5,343 bases of DNA, taken from assembly GCA_043819035.1 (NCBI GenBank), contig JBDRFD010000054.1:1-5343 (forward strand). The letters run 5' to 3'. The first letter of the stretch is position 1. Every line of letters starts with the position of its first letter. Source of the DNA: UBA2144 sp043819035 (lineage in GTDB: Bacteria > Patescibacteriota > Gracilibacteria > Peribacterales > Peribacteraceae). Both the position numbers and the translations under genes were made by a program. The notes under the pieces are model-generated. The model was not told the origin of the DNA, searched no databases, and worked only from the letters and a program-made list of their open reading frames with translations. Positions 1 to 5,187 of the stretch are shown in pieces.

Positions 1-534
1 GCCGGCCGAGCCATTGTTATAGACGGAGATCCCTACATCATTACCTGGAATCAATTTAGCAAGCAGGGGCGACAGGGGGGTGTGATGGCAACGAAGCTCA
101 AGAACCTAAAAACGGGGAATGTGATTCAGAAGACCTTCCAAGGGAATGACAAATTGGAACCTGCTGATGTGGGATACAAAAAAGTGCAGTACCTTTACGG
201 TGACGAGAACAAATACACGTTCATGGATCTGCAGTCGTACGACCAGTTCGAACTCACCTCCGATATGGTCGGTGATGCGGCAAATTACTTTATTGAAGGA
301 AGCGAAATGGATGCGCTGATGTTTGAAGATAATCCAATCGGCATTCAGCTCCCACCAACCGCCAAATTGAAAGTGATCGAAACTCCTCCGGGTGTAAAAG
401 GAGATACCGCCACGGGAGGCACCAAATTTGCGCAGCTGGAGAGCGGGATACAGGTTTCTGTTCCTCTATTTATCAACGAAGGAGACACTGTGAAAGTGAA
501 TACGGATACGGGGGAGTATATGGAGAGGGTTTAA
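1..534 (+). CDS. efp: Elongation factor P, 5'-truncated by window edge
   Basis: EF-P binds between the ribosomal P and E sites and relieves stalling at consecutive prolines. The frame is open from base 1 (177 codons, stop TAA 532-534), and the residues before the first possible internal start (GTG 82, ATG 85) already match the family (IVIDGDPYII at residues 5-14), so the true start lies about ten codons to the left and those internal starts should not be used. Domain I (KOW-like) covers about residues 1-60, with the loop KQGRQGG at 21-27. The OB-fold domain II follows (YLYGD, FMDLQSYDQFEL). Domain III ends with the family signature PPGVKGDTATGGTK and the closing TDTGEYMERV. Aligned to E. coli EF-P, the residue at the modified Lys34 position is Arg24 here (bases 70-72), as in the EF-P class that is rhamnosylated on arginine. 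It converges on gatB across a hairpin-forming spacer. Identification is secure; the modification state is unknown. Confidence 0.97.
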   Translation, partial: AGRAIVIDGDPYIITWNQFSKQGRQGGVMATKLKNLKTGNVIQKTFQGNDKLEPADVGYKKVQYLYGDENKYTFMDLQSYDQFELTSDMVGDAANYFIEGSEMDALMFEDNPIGIQLPPTAKLKVIETPPGVKGDTATGGTKFAQLESGIQVSVPLFINEGDTVKVNTDTGEYMERV

Positions 535-535
535 T

Positions 536-628
536 GTGGTAGCTGGATGGTTGGATAGTTGGATGGTTCGCAAGCGGAAAACACGCTTGCTGCCACTTTA
601 GTAACCATCCAGCCATCCAACTATCCAA
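536..628. repeat. 8-nt tandem array with inverted copy between efp and gatB
   Basis: Left array: units TGGATGGT, TGGATAGT, TGGATGGT at 544-567, preceded by a weaker unit GTGGTAGC at 536-543. Right array: ACCATCCA, GCCATCCA, ACTATCCA at 604-627, the reverse complement of the same unit. In register, the 24-base arms match at 21 positions; shifted by one unit, 551-566 and 613-628 are a perfect 16-bp inverted repeat. The gap between the arms holds its own 7-bp stem (GCAAGCG 570-576 with CGCTTGC 584-590). The right arm overlaps the gatB stop codon and its last two sense codons. Confidence 0.85.
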
Positions 629-641
629 TTCTCTTTTTAAG
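544..641 (+). terminator. Putative terminator after efp
   Basis: The hairpin formed by the 8-nt arrays lies directly after the efp stop and is followed on the + strand by a T-rich stretch (TTCTCTTTTTAAG, 629-641), which resembles an intrinsic terminator although the stem is long and nested. On the opposite strand, for gatB, no T-run follows the hairpin, so bidirectional termination is less supported. This is inference from structure only. Confidence 0.45.
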
Positions 642-2066
642 TATCTCATTAACCTTAGCGGGATCCGCTTGTCCTTTGGATTCCTTCATCACCCACCCAA
701 CTATTGCACCAAGGGCTGCTTCTTTGCCTGATTTGAATGATTCGACGGCCTTTGGATTTTCAGCAATCGCCTTTTCAACCAGTTCTTCAATCTCACTCTC
801 GTCAGAGATCTGCTGCATGCCTTCCTCTTCAATAATCGAAGAAGCGTTCTTTCCGGTTTCGACCATTTTCGCGAGTACGTCTTTGGCGGAGTTGCCGGAA
901 ATTGTTCCGTCATCAATCTTTGAGACAAGTTCCAGAATCGCATCTGCATCTGGCCCTTCTGATATTGGCTTATCGTTCGCATTCAGGAAGCCGAGAAGCT
1001 GTGTTAGGACGAGGGAACTTGCCCGCTTTGCGTCACCGGTCTTATCGTGCACCGCATCGAACATTTCGCGCAATCTCGGTTGATCAATCAGTTGACGGAC
1101 ATTCGCTTCATCAAGCCCGAGAGATCCGTACTGTGACTTCAGTTCGCGCGGGAGAGCAGGGAGAGATTCTCGGATCTCTTCGATCTCACTATCTTCAAAA
1201 TGCAGCGGGGGAATGTCTGGCTCCGGGAAGTAGCGATAGTCCTGCGCGGTTTCTTTATCTCGCAGCATCTTCGTCTGCTCTTCTTCATCTAGCCATCCGA
1301 CGGTGATGTCATTCTTGAGCGGGCCGCCTGTTTCTTCCCACAGATCTTTTAGCCGATTGAACTCATAGGTCAGTGCCTTTTCGAGTGACTTGAAAGAGTT
1401 TAAGTTCTTGATCTCACTTCTGGGATTCAGCTTGTCCGACCCTTTCTCTCTGAGCGAGATAGACGCATCAAAGCGCATCATTCCCTTGAACATATCAGCT
1501 TCACTTGAGCCAACCGCAATTAATATGCGCCTGAGCTCCTGCGCGAACGCAACGGCATCTTCGGGTGAGTGCAGATCCGGCTCGGTGACGATTTCCATCA
1601 GCGGCGTTCCGGCACGGTTGTAGTCGCACAGGGTTTTGTTGCCCCGATGCGTGAGTTTTCCGGCATCGTTCTCCATGTGTAATCTTGTCATTCTGCATTC
1701 TTTCGTTGCGGTCACTCTGCCGCTTGTATCCACGACGTCATATTCCACAGTTCCGCCTTTGGCGAGCGGGTAATCGTACTGAGAGATCTGAAAGCCGGGT
1801 GGAAGATCGGGGTAGAAGTAGTGCTTGCGGTCGAAATGATTGTCTTTCTGTATCTCGCATCCGATTGCGAGCGAGGCTTTCATAGCCTTTTTGATTGCTT
1901 CGGCATTAGGAGCGGGGAGTGTGCCGGGGTGGCCCATGCAAATCGGGCACACGGTTGTATTGGGTGCTTTCCCAAAGGCATCATTATCGCATGAGCAGAA
2001 CATTTTGGATTTGGTGCTCATTTGGGCGTGGACTTCGAGGCCGATGACTGCTTCTAATTCTGGCAT
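621..2066 (-). CDS. gatB: Asp-tRNA(Asn)/Glu-tRNA(Gln) amidotransferase subunit B
   Basis: GatB is the subunit of the GatCAB complex that binds and phosphorylates misacylated Glu-tRNA(Gln) or Asp-tRNA(Asn), so that ammonia delivered from GatA can form the amide. The 481-residue length is normal for the family. The N-terminal catalytic domain opens with IGLEVHAQ (8-15), a zinc-type cysteine set FCSC and CPIC (C24, C26, C40, C43), then DRKHYFYPDLP (79-89), HMENDAGK (130-137) and DYNRAGTPLMEIVTEPD (148-164), and QDYRYFPEPDIPPL near residue 280. The C-terminal third is the YqeY-like tRNA-binding tail, ending in the family pattern GKEAALGAIVGWVMK and a lysine-rich helix. The ATG at 2064-2066 sits seven codons before the conserved core and fits the family; no Shine-Dalgarno is visible before it. 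gatA and gatC are not in the window. Stop TAG 621-623 lies inside a repeat unit. Presence implies an indirect route to Gln-tRNA and/or Asn-tRNA. Confidence 0.98.
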   Translation of the reverse strand: MPELEAVIGLEVHAQMSTKSKMFCSCDNDAFGKAPNTTVCPICMGHPGTLPAPNAEAIKKAMKASLAIGCEIQKDNHFDRKHYFYPDLPPGFQISQYDYPLAKGGTVEYDVVDTSGRVTATKECRMTRLHMENDAGKLTHRGNKTLCDYNRAGTPLMEIVTEPDLHSPEDAVAFAQELRRILIAVGSSEADMFKGMMRFDASISLREKGSDKLNPRSEIKNLNSFKSLEKALTYEFNRLKDLWEETGGPLKNDITVGWLDEEEQTKMLRDKETAQDYRYFPEPDIPPLHFEDSEIEEIRESLPALPRELKSQYGSLGLDEANVRQLIDQPRLREMFDAVHDKTGDAKRASSLVLTQLLGFLNANDKPISEGPDADAILELVSKIDDGTISGNSAKDVLAKMVETGKNASSIIEEEGMQQISDESEIEELVEKAIAENPKAVESFKSGKEAALGAIVGWVMKESKGQADPAKVNEILKKRIG

Positions 2067-2093
2067 TAGTCAAAGAGTAGCAATGGAAGTGAT

Positions 2094-2174
2094 CCAAGGA
2101 AACCAAAGAAACCAAAGAATCCAAAGGATTAATTCCTTGGATTCCTCGGTTTCCTTGGATTCTTTGGTTTCTTG
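2094..2174. repeat. 9-nt tandem array with abutting inverted copy between def and gatB
   Basis: Left array: four 9-nt units CCAAGGAAA, CCAAAGAAA, CCAAAGAAT, CCAAAGGAT (2094-2129). Right array: ATTCCTTGG, ATTCCTCGG, TTTCCTTGG, ATTCTTTGG plus a partial TTTCTTG (2132-2174). The 36-base arms are inverted copies separated by only two bases and match at 29 of 36 positions. In RNA transcribed leftward (def to gatB direction) four of the seven differences become G-U pairs, so 33 of 36 positions can pair. The array ends six bases from the def stop and starts 27 bases from the gatB start, so it may act as a terminator, processing site or leader structure between the two genes. No T-run follows it in the leftward direction. 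Confidence 0.88.
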
Positions 2175-2180
2175 TTCCGA

Positions 2181-2657
2181 TTACAGTTCAACCGCTGATT
2201 TGCTATCGCTAGGCGCATTCCCGTGGTCTGTGATCAACACATTATCCAAGTGATCCACTTCATGCTGCACGACACGCGCATCGAATTCTATAAACTTCCG
2301 TTCCTGCCCTTTTCCCTTGATGTCCAGATAGGTGATTGTGATTTCAGTCGGACGTTCTATTTTAACGTCTATGCCGGGAAGGCTAAGGCATCCTTCCTCA
2401 ACCACGTCGGTCTCTTCCCCCTTCCACGTGATTTGAGGATTGATCATAACATTGGTTTTTTCGTTGAACTTAGCCAGGCACATCCGCAGTGAATGACCTA
2501 CCTGCGGTGCCGCGATGCCGAGGCCCCCCTTATCTTCAAGAGTATCTGTCATATCTTTGAGAATTTTGAGGATATCCTTTGTTACCTTCGGGATAAGTTC
2601 CGTCTTCTTCCTCAAGATAGGATTATCGGCGCCTGTTTGGATGGGCAAAACAGTCAA
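2181..2657 (-). CDS. def: Peptide deformylase (TTG start proposed)
   Basis: This metalloenzyme removes the formyl group from the N-terminal methionine of nascent proteins. With the start proposed here the protein is 158 residues, close to the usual length. All three family motifs are present: GLGIAAPQ (45-52), EGCLSLP with metal ligand C90, and QHEVDHL with ligands H132 and H136 and catalytic E133. The open frame continues upstream to a GTG at 2703-2705, but those 16 extra residues come from a purine/pyrimidine tandem repeat and the edge of the next palindrome. TTG at 2655-2657 instead gives MTVLPIQTGADNPILRK, which resembles normal deformylase N-termini; a TTG three codons later is another option. 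No Shine-Dalgarno precedes any candidate. The start is therefore moderately uncertain while the identity is firm. It lies between gatB and an exonuclease gene on the same strand, separated from both by repeat arrays. Confidence 0.93.
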   Translation of the reverse strand: MTVLPIQTGADNPILRKKTELIPKVTKDILKILKDMTDTLEDKGGLGIAAPQVGHSLRMCLAKFNEKTNVMINPQITWKGEETDVVEEGCLSLPGIDVKIERPTEITITYLDIKGKGQERKFIEFDARVVQHEVDHLDNVLITDHGNAPSDSKSAVEL

Positions 2658-2693
2658 AGGGAAAAGGGAAAGGTGAAAGGGGAAAGGGGAAAA
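2655..2693. repeat. 7-nt purine-rich tandem array at the def 5' end
   Basis: Five consecutive heptamers on the + strand: CAAAGGG, AAAAGGG, AAAGGTG, AAAGGGG, AAAGGGG, then AAAA (2655-2693). No inverted copy is seen nearby. The first unit contains the complement of the proposed def start codon (TTG at 2655-2657), so the def leader is a pure pyrimidine-rich tract on the coding strand. It directly abuts the following palindrome. Confidence 0.8.
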
Positions 2694-2813
2694 TGTCTGA
2701 ACCACAGATTACACGGATTACGCAGATTACGCAGATATTATTTTAACGAAGTTTAGGTTGGATTCGACAAATCTGCGTAATCCATTCAATCTGCGTCATC
2801 TGCGGTTCAGACA
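2694..2813. repeat. 9-nt tandem array with inverted copy between the exonuclease gene and def
   Basis: Left arm 2694-2736 begins TGTCTGAACC and then runs in 9-nt units CAGATTACA, CGGATTACG, CAGATTACG, CAGAT. Right arm 2771-2813 is its inverted counterpart, with units AATCTGCGT, AATCCATTC, AATCTGCGT, CATCTGCGG, ending GGTTCAGACA. The 43-base arms match at 34 positions; the outer 10 bp and the inner 12 bp are perfect. The loop (2737-2770) is 34 bases. The right arm ends three bases from the exonuclease stop codon, so it could terminate or protect that transcript. Words of the type CAGATTACG repeated in tandem are, from memory and unverified here, met in intergenic DNA of unrelated bacteria. Confidence 0.88.
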
Positions 2814-2816
2814 ATG

Positions 2817-3392
2817 TTAGGCGACCATTTCCCTCCACCCAGCCCTCTGCCTCAAATCTTCTTCTGTTTCAATTTGTCCAATTGCAATCATTTTCAGGAG
2901 TGCCTGAGCAGTCAGCGAGACATCAGGGAGTGCGCGGTGGCGGCTAGTTGGCATCTCCAACCCGAGCCTCAATGCGACCACATTTAAATTGTGTCTGAAT
3001 TCATTGGGAAAAATGCTCTGGCTCAGGCGCATGGTGCACAGCGCATCCGGAATGTCGATGTATCCCCAGCAGTGTTCCTTTTCGGTATTCAGAAAGCCCA
3101 TATCGAATTCCGCATTGTGAGCCACCAGTAGTGAATCTGCGGCGAATTCGAGAAACATAGGGATAACCTGATCAATCGTAGGAGCTCCCAGCACATCTTC
3201 GTTTCGGATTTTATTCACCTGCATAGCCTCCATTGGAATCGGACGTTCAGGATTTACGAAGGAATTGAACGGCGCATCGGTGAGTATCTTTCCGTCCTCA
3301 ATGCGCAACGCTGCCAATTCAATAATCTTGTGCCCACGACGAGGGTCAAGGCCCGTGGTTTCTACGTCAAAAACTGTGAAAGTCGGAAGCAT
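2817..3392 (-). CDS. DEDDh-family 3'-5' exonuclease (DnaQ/PolC-epsilon-like)
   Basis: This is a stand-alone exonuclease domain of the DnaQ superfamily, which removes nucleotides from DNA or RNA 3' ends by two-metal catalysis. All five catalytic residues are visible: D9 and E11 in FDVETTGL (Exo I), D97 in HNAEFD (Exo II), and H152 with D157 in HRALPD (Exo III). At 191 residues it has only about 30 residues after the last motif, shorter than E. coli DnaQ, so the usual polymerase-contacting tail is not evident. It could be the proofreading subunit, or a separate exonuclease acting in repair or RNA turnover; sequence alone does not decide. The ATG at 3390-3392 gives the normal short N-terminus before Exo I. 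Only a weak GAG lies before it. It is divergent from nth, with a repeat-rich spacer of about 165 bp between them. Confidence 0.93.
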   Translation of the reverse strand: MLPTFTVFDVETTGLDPRRGHKIIELAALRIEDGKILTDAPFNSFVNPERPIPMEAMQVNKIRNEDVLGAPTIDQVIPMFLEFAADSLLVAHNAEFDMGFLNTEKEHCWGYIDIPDALCTMRLSQSIFPNEFRHNLNVVALRLGLEMPTSRHRALPDVSLTAQALLKMIAIGQIETEEDLRQRAGWREMVA

Positions 3393-3410
3393 GGAGCTCG
3401 ACTATACCTT

Positions 3411-3441
3411 ATTAGTTGAGTTGATCGAGTTAGTTTGGTTG
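3411..3441. repeat. Degenerate AGTTGAG-like heptamer stretch upstream of the exonuclease gene
   Basis: The stretch AGTTGAG, TTGATCG, AGTTAGT, TTGGTTG (3414-3441) is built of GTT/GAG/TTG words at roughly 7-nt spacing, but the units are much less alike than in the other arrays and there is no inverted copy. It may be a decayed array of the same kind, or low-complexity sequence. Confidence 0.35.
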
Positions 3442-3454
3442 ACGTGCGCTTTGT

Positions 3455-3547
3455 AATTGACAATTGATAATTGACAATTGACAATCGAAAAGTGTTGAAC
3501 GACCTTGGGGCGATAATTGTCAATTGTCCATTGTCCATTGTCAATTT
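3455..3547. repeat. 7-nt AATTGAC tandem array with inverted copy in the exonuclease/nth divergent spacer
   Basis: Left array: AATTGAC, AATTGAT, AATTGAC, AATTGAC (3455-3482). Right array: GTCAATT, GTCCATT, GTCCATT, GTCAATT (3519-3546), the reverse complement of the same unit. The 28-base arms match at 25 positions, with 36 bases between them. The array contains three TTGACA hexamers on the + strand and two on the - strand. It ends ten bases before the nth start codon. An in-frame TTG inside the right arm could extend nth upstream, but those residues would be repeat-derived. Confidence 0.9.
3457..3485 (+). promoter_or_regulatory. Possible promoter for nth embedded in the repeat
   Basis: TTGACA (3457-3462) is a perfect -35 hexamer, followed after 17 bases by GACAAT (3480-3485), which matches TATAAT at four of six positions. 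The spacer is divergent, so promoters for both neighbours are expected somewhere here. However, the 7-nt periodicity produces TTGACA by default, and the mirror arrangement appears on the - strand, so this is a weak call. Confidence 0.25.
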
Positions 3548-3556
3548 TATCCACGT

Positions 3557-4210
3557 ATGAAGAATCTCACTGCACATGGCATTCTTAAGGATCTTGAGAA
3601 GATCTATGATCCGCCACGGTCGTTTTTGAACTGGAAGACTCCACTCGATTTGCTGGTTTCAACGATCTTGAGCGCACAATGCACAGATGTTCGTGTGAAT
3701 ATGGTAACGAAAGAACTTTTTAAGAAATGTCGGAGTGCTGAAGATTACCGAGATATCTCTCGAAGCGAACTTGAGGAGCTGATCCGTCCTTGTGGTACAT
3801 TTCGAGTTAAAGCAAAGCATATTCAAGGTTTAAGCAATATTCTGGTAGAGAAATACAAAGGTAAGGTTCCGCAGACGATGGAAGGACTAGTTGAACTTCC
3901 GGGAGTCGGACGCAAGACGGCGGCGATTATTCTGTACGCGGCATTCGGAAAACTCGAGGGAATCGCGGTCGATACACATGTGATGCGTTTGGCTCAGAGG
4001 TTGGGACTTTCAAAAAATAAAACTCCACAGAAGATCGAGAAGGATTTGATGAGGATTGTACCTAAGAAGCAATGGGGGAGAATGAATACATTGTTCATCA
4101 GTCACGGGCGTGCAATCTGTTCAGCACGGAATCGCAAGTGTGGGAGCTGTGTCTTCAAAGATGTATGTCCATCCTCCAAAGAGAAGGGGAAGAAGGATTT
4201 GGCCAACTAG
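3557..4210 (+). CDS. nth: Endonuclease III (base-excision DNA glycosylase/AP lyase)
   Basis: Endonuclease III excises oxidised pyrimidines from DNA and nicks the resulting abasic site. Numbering from the ATG at 3557 (217 residues), the fold begins with LLVSTILSAQCTD (32-44). The helix-hairpin-helix LPGVGRKTA carries catalytic K120, and VDTHV carries D139, at nearly the same positions as in E. coli Nth. The C-terminus has the 4Fe-4S cysteine spacing C-X6-C-X2-C-X5-C (C188, C195, C198, C204). The open frame extends 11 codons further upstream to a TTG at 3524, but that segment is the repeat array and does not resemble the family, so ATG 3557 is preferred. No Shine-Dalgarno is visible. The stop TAG 4208-4210 overlaps the first unit of a short AGCTTGC repeat, and thyA starts 26 bp downstream on the same strand, so co-transcription is plausible. 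Confidence 0.97.
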   Translation: MKNLTAHGILKDLEKIYDPPRSFLNWKTPLDLLVSTILSAQCTDVRVNMVTKELFKKCRSAEDYRDISRSELEELIRPCGTFRVKAKHIQGLSNILVEKYKGKVPQTMEGLVELPGVGRKTAAIILYAAFGKLEGIAVDTHVMRLAQRLGLSKNKTPQKIEKDLMRIVPKKQWGRMNTLFISHGRAICSARNRKCGSCVFKDVCPSSKEKGKKDLAN

Positions 4211-4229
4211 CTTGCAGCTTGTAGTATAG
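4209..4229. repeat. Short AGCTTGC heptamer run between nth and thyA
   Basis: Two near-identical heptamers, AGCTTGC (4209-4215) and AGCTTGT (4216-4222), plus a weak third, AGTATAG (4223-4229), fill most of the 26-bp gap. The first unit overlaps the nth stop codon. It is too short for statistical weight on its own, but it matches the style of the other spacers. The final TAGG lies about six bases before the thyA ATG and could be a weak ribosome binding site. Confidence 0.5.
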
Positions 4230-4236
4230 GCTTCCT

Positions 4237-5136
4237 ATGAAGCAATATTTGAGTCTCCTACAAAAAATCATGAACGAAGGCATCCGCAAGGATGATCGGA
4301 CAGGCACTGGAACACTCTCGATTTTTGGCTACCAAATGCGCTTTGATCTTCAGGAAGGATTCCCGCTTCTTACAACGAAGAAGGTTTATATGAGAGGGAT
4401 TACACATGAGCTTCTGTGGTTCCTCACGGGTGATACGAACATAAAGTACTTAGTCGATCGTAATGTGAAGATCTGGAATGAGTGGCCATATGAGGGATAC
4501 AAGGCAAGTGATGAATTCAAAGGAGAAACGTTAGACGAGTTCGTTGAAAAGATTCGCGAAGATTCTGCTTTTGCACAGAAGTGGGGTGACTTGGGTCCGG
4601 TATATGGCAAGCAATGGATTCGATGGGAAGGAAAACACGGAGAAGAGATCAATCAAATTAAAAACGTTATTGATGAGATTAAGAAGAATCCAAACTCGCG
4701 TCGGCTTATAGTCAGTGGCTGGAATGTGGCGGATATACAGGAACTTATTCATGGAAAAAACTCTGCGCCGCCGCTCTGTCACACTGTTTTCCAGTTTTAT
4801 GTTTTGAACGGCCAGTTGTCATGTCAGCTTTATCAGCGCAGTGCAGATGTATTCTTAGGAGTTCCCTTTAACATTGCATCCTACAGTCTGCTCACACACA
4901 TGATTGCACAGGAATGCGGACTTGAAGTTGGTGAGTTCATCCATACGTTCGGCGATGCACACTTGTATTTGAATCATATGGAGCAGGCACTGACACAATT
5001 GGAGCGTAAGCCACGCCTACTCCCTCAACTGAGGCTCAATTCAGACGTGAAGTCGGTCTTTGATTTCACATTCGAGGACATCGAGGTGATGAACTACGAT
5101 CCACATCCTGCTATCAAGGCTCCCATAGCTGTCTAA
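4237..5136 (+). CDS. thyA: Thymidylate synthase (ThyA type)
   Basis: ThyA methylates dUMP to dTMP using 5,10-methylene-tetrahydrofolate, yielding dihydrofolate. At 299 residues it is longer than the 264-residue E. coli enzyme because of extra sequence between about residues 84 and 117 (around EFKGETLDEFVEKI), as in the longer Lactobacillus-type enzymes. Key residues are present: R21 in RKDDRTGTGT, the GITHELLWFL segment (54-63), R155-R156 for dUMP phosphate, catalytic C181 in PPLCHTVFQF, the QLYQRSADVFLGVPFN signature with D204 and N212, H242 and Y244 in DAHLYLN, and the conserved C-terminal DPHPAIKAPIAV. The ATG at 4237 matches the family N-terminus. A weak AGG lies six bases before it. folA follows 50 bp downstream, so the enzyme that regenerates its cofactor is adjacent. 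Confidence 0.98.
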   Translation: MKQYLSLLQKIMNEGIRKDDRTGTGTLSIFGYQMRFDLQEGFPLLTTKKVYMRGITHELLWFLTGDTNIKYLVDRNVKIWNEWPYEGYKASDEFKGETLDEFVEKIREDSAFAQKWGDLGPVYGKQWIRWEGKHGEEINQIKNVIDEIKKNPNSRRLIVSGWNVADIQELIHGKNSAPPLCHTVFQFYVLNGQLSCQLYQRSADVFLGVPFNIASYSLLTHMIAQECGLEVGEFIHTFGDAHLYLNHMEQALTQLERKPRLLPQLRLNSDVKSVFDFTFEDIEVMNYDPHPAIKAPIAV

Positions 5137-5187
5137 TAGCAGTTAGCAATTAGCTCATTAGCTAATATGCTAATATGCTAATTGCTA
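5137..5187. repeat. 7/8-nt TAGCAAT / TATGCTAA array filling the thyA-folA spacer
   Basis: The whole spacer is short units: TAGCAGT, TAGCAAT, TAGCTCAT, TAGCTAA, TATGCTAA, TATGCTAA, then TTGCTA (5137-5187). TAGCAATTAGC (5144-5154) and GCTAATTGCTA (5177-5187) are a perfect 11-bp inverted repeat, and ATTAGCTAAT (5157-5166) is itself a perfect palindrome. The array begins at the base after the thyA stop codon and its last base is the A of the folA ATG, so it could fold around the folA initiation region. Confidence 0.85.

Noticed and set aside
82..534. efp starting at GTG 82 or ATG 85
   Set aside because: The upstream residues in the same frame are conserved EF-P sequence including the functional loop, so the gene is cut by the window edge rather than starting here.
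559..1306. Open frames on the + strand opposite gatB (559-1083 and 902-1306)
   Set aside because: They are antisense to a clear, full-length gatB, show no recognisable domain, and the first begins inside a repeat array.
1840..2253. + strand open frame crossing the gatB start, the 9-nt array and the end of def
   Set aside because: Its middle is translated repeat and the rest is antisense to two real genes.
2658..2705. Extended N-terminus of def from the GTG at 2703-2705
   Set aside because: The extra 16 residues are encoded by the heptamer array and palindrome edge and do not resemble deformylase.
2094..2813. CRISPR array
   Set aside because: The units are 7-9 nt and contiguous with no unique spacers, and there are no cas genes nearby.
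2690..2817. Miniature inverted-repeat transposable element with target-site duplication
   Set aside because: The inverted ends are clear, but the flanking bases on the two sides (AAAA and ATGT) do not match, so the insertion hallmark is missing.
3401..3406. TATAGT -10 element on the - strand for the exonuclease gene
   Set aside because: It matches five of six consensus bases, but there is no -35-like hexamer 16-18 bases upstream and it would give an almost leaderless transcript; it could be chance.
3524..3556. Extended N-terminus of nth from the TTG at 3524
   Set aside because: The added residues come from the AATTGAC array; ATG 3557 places the catalytic residues at the normal family positions.
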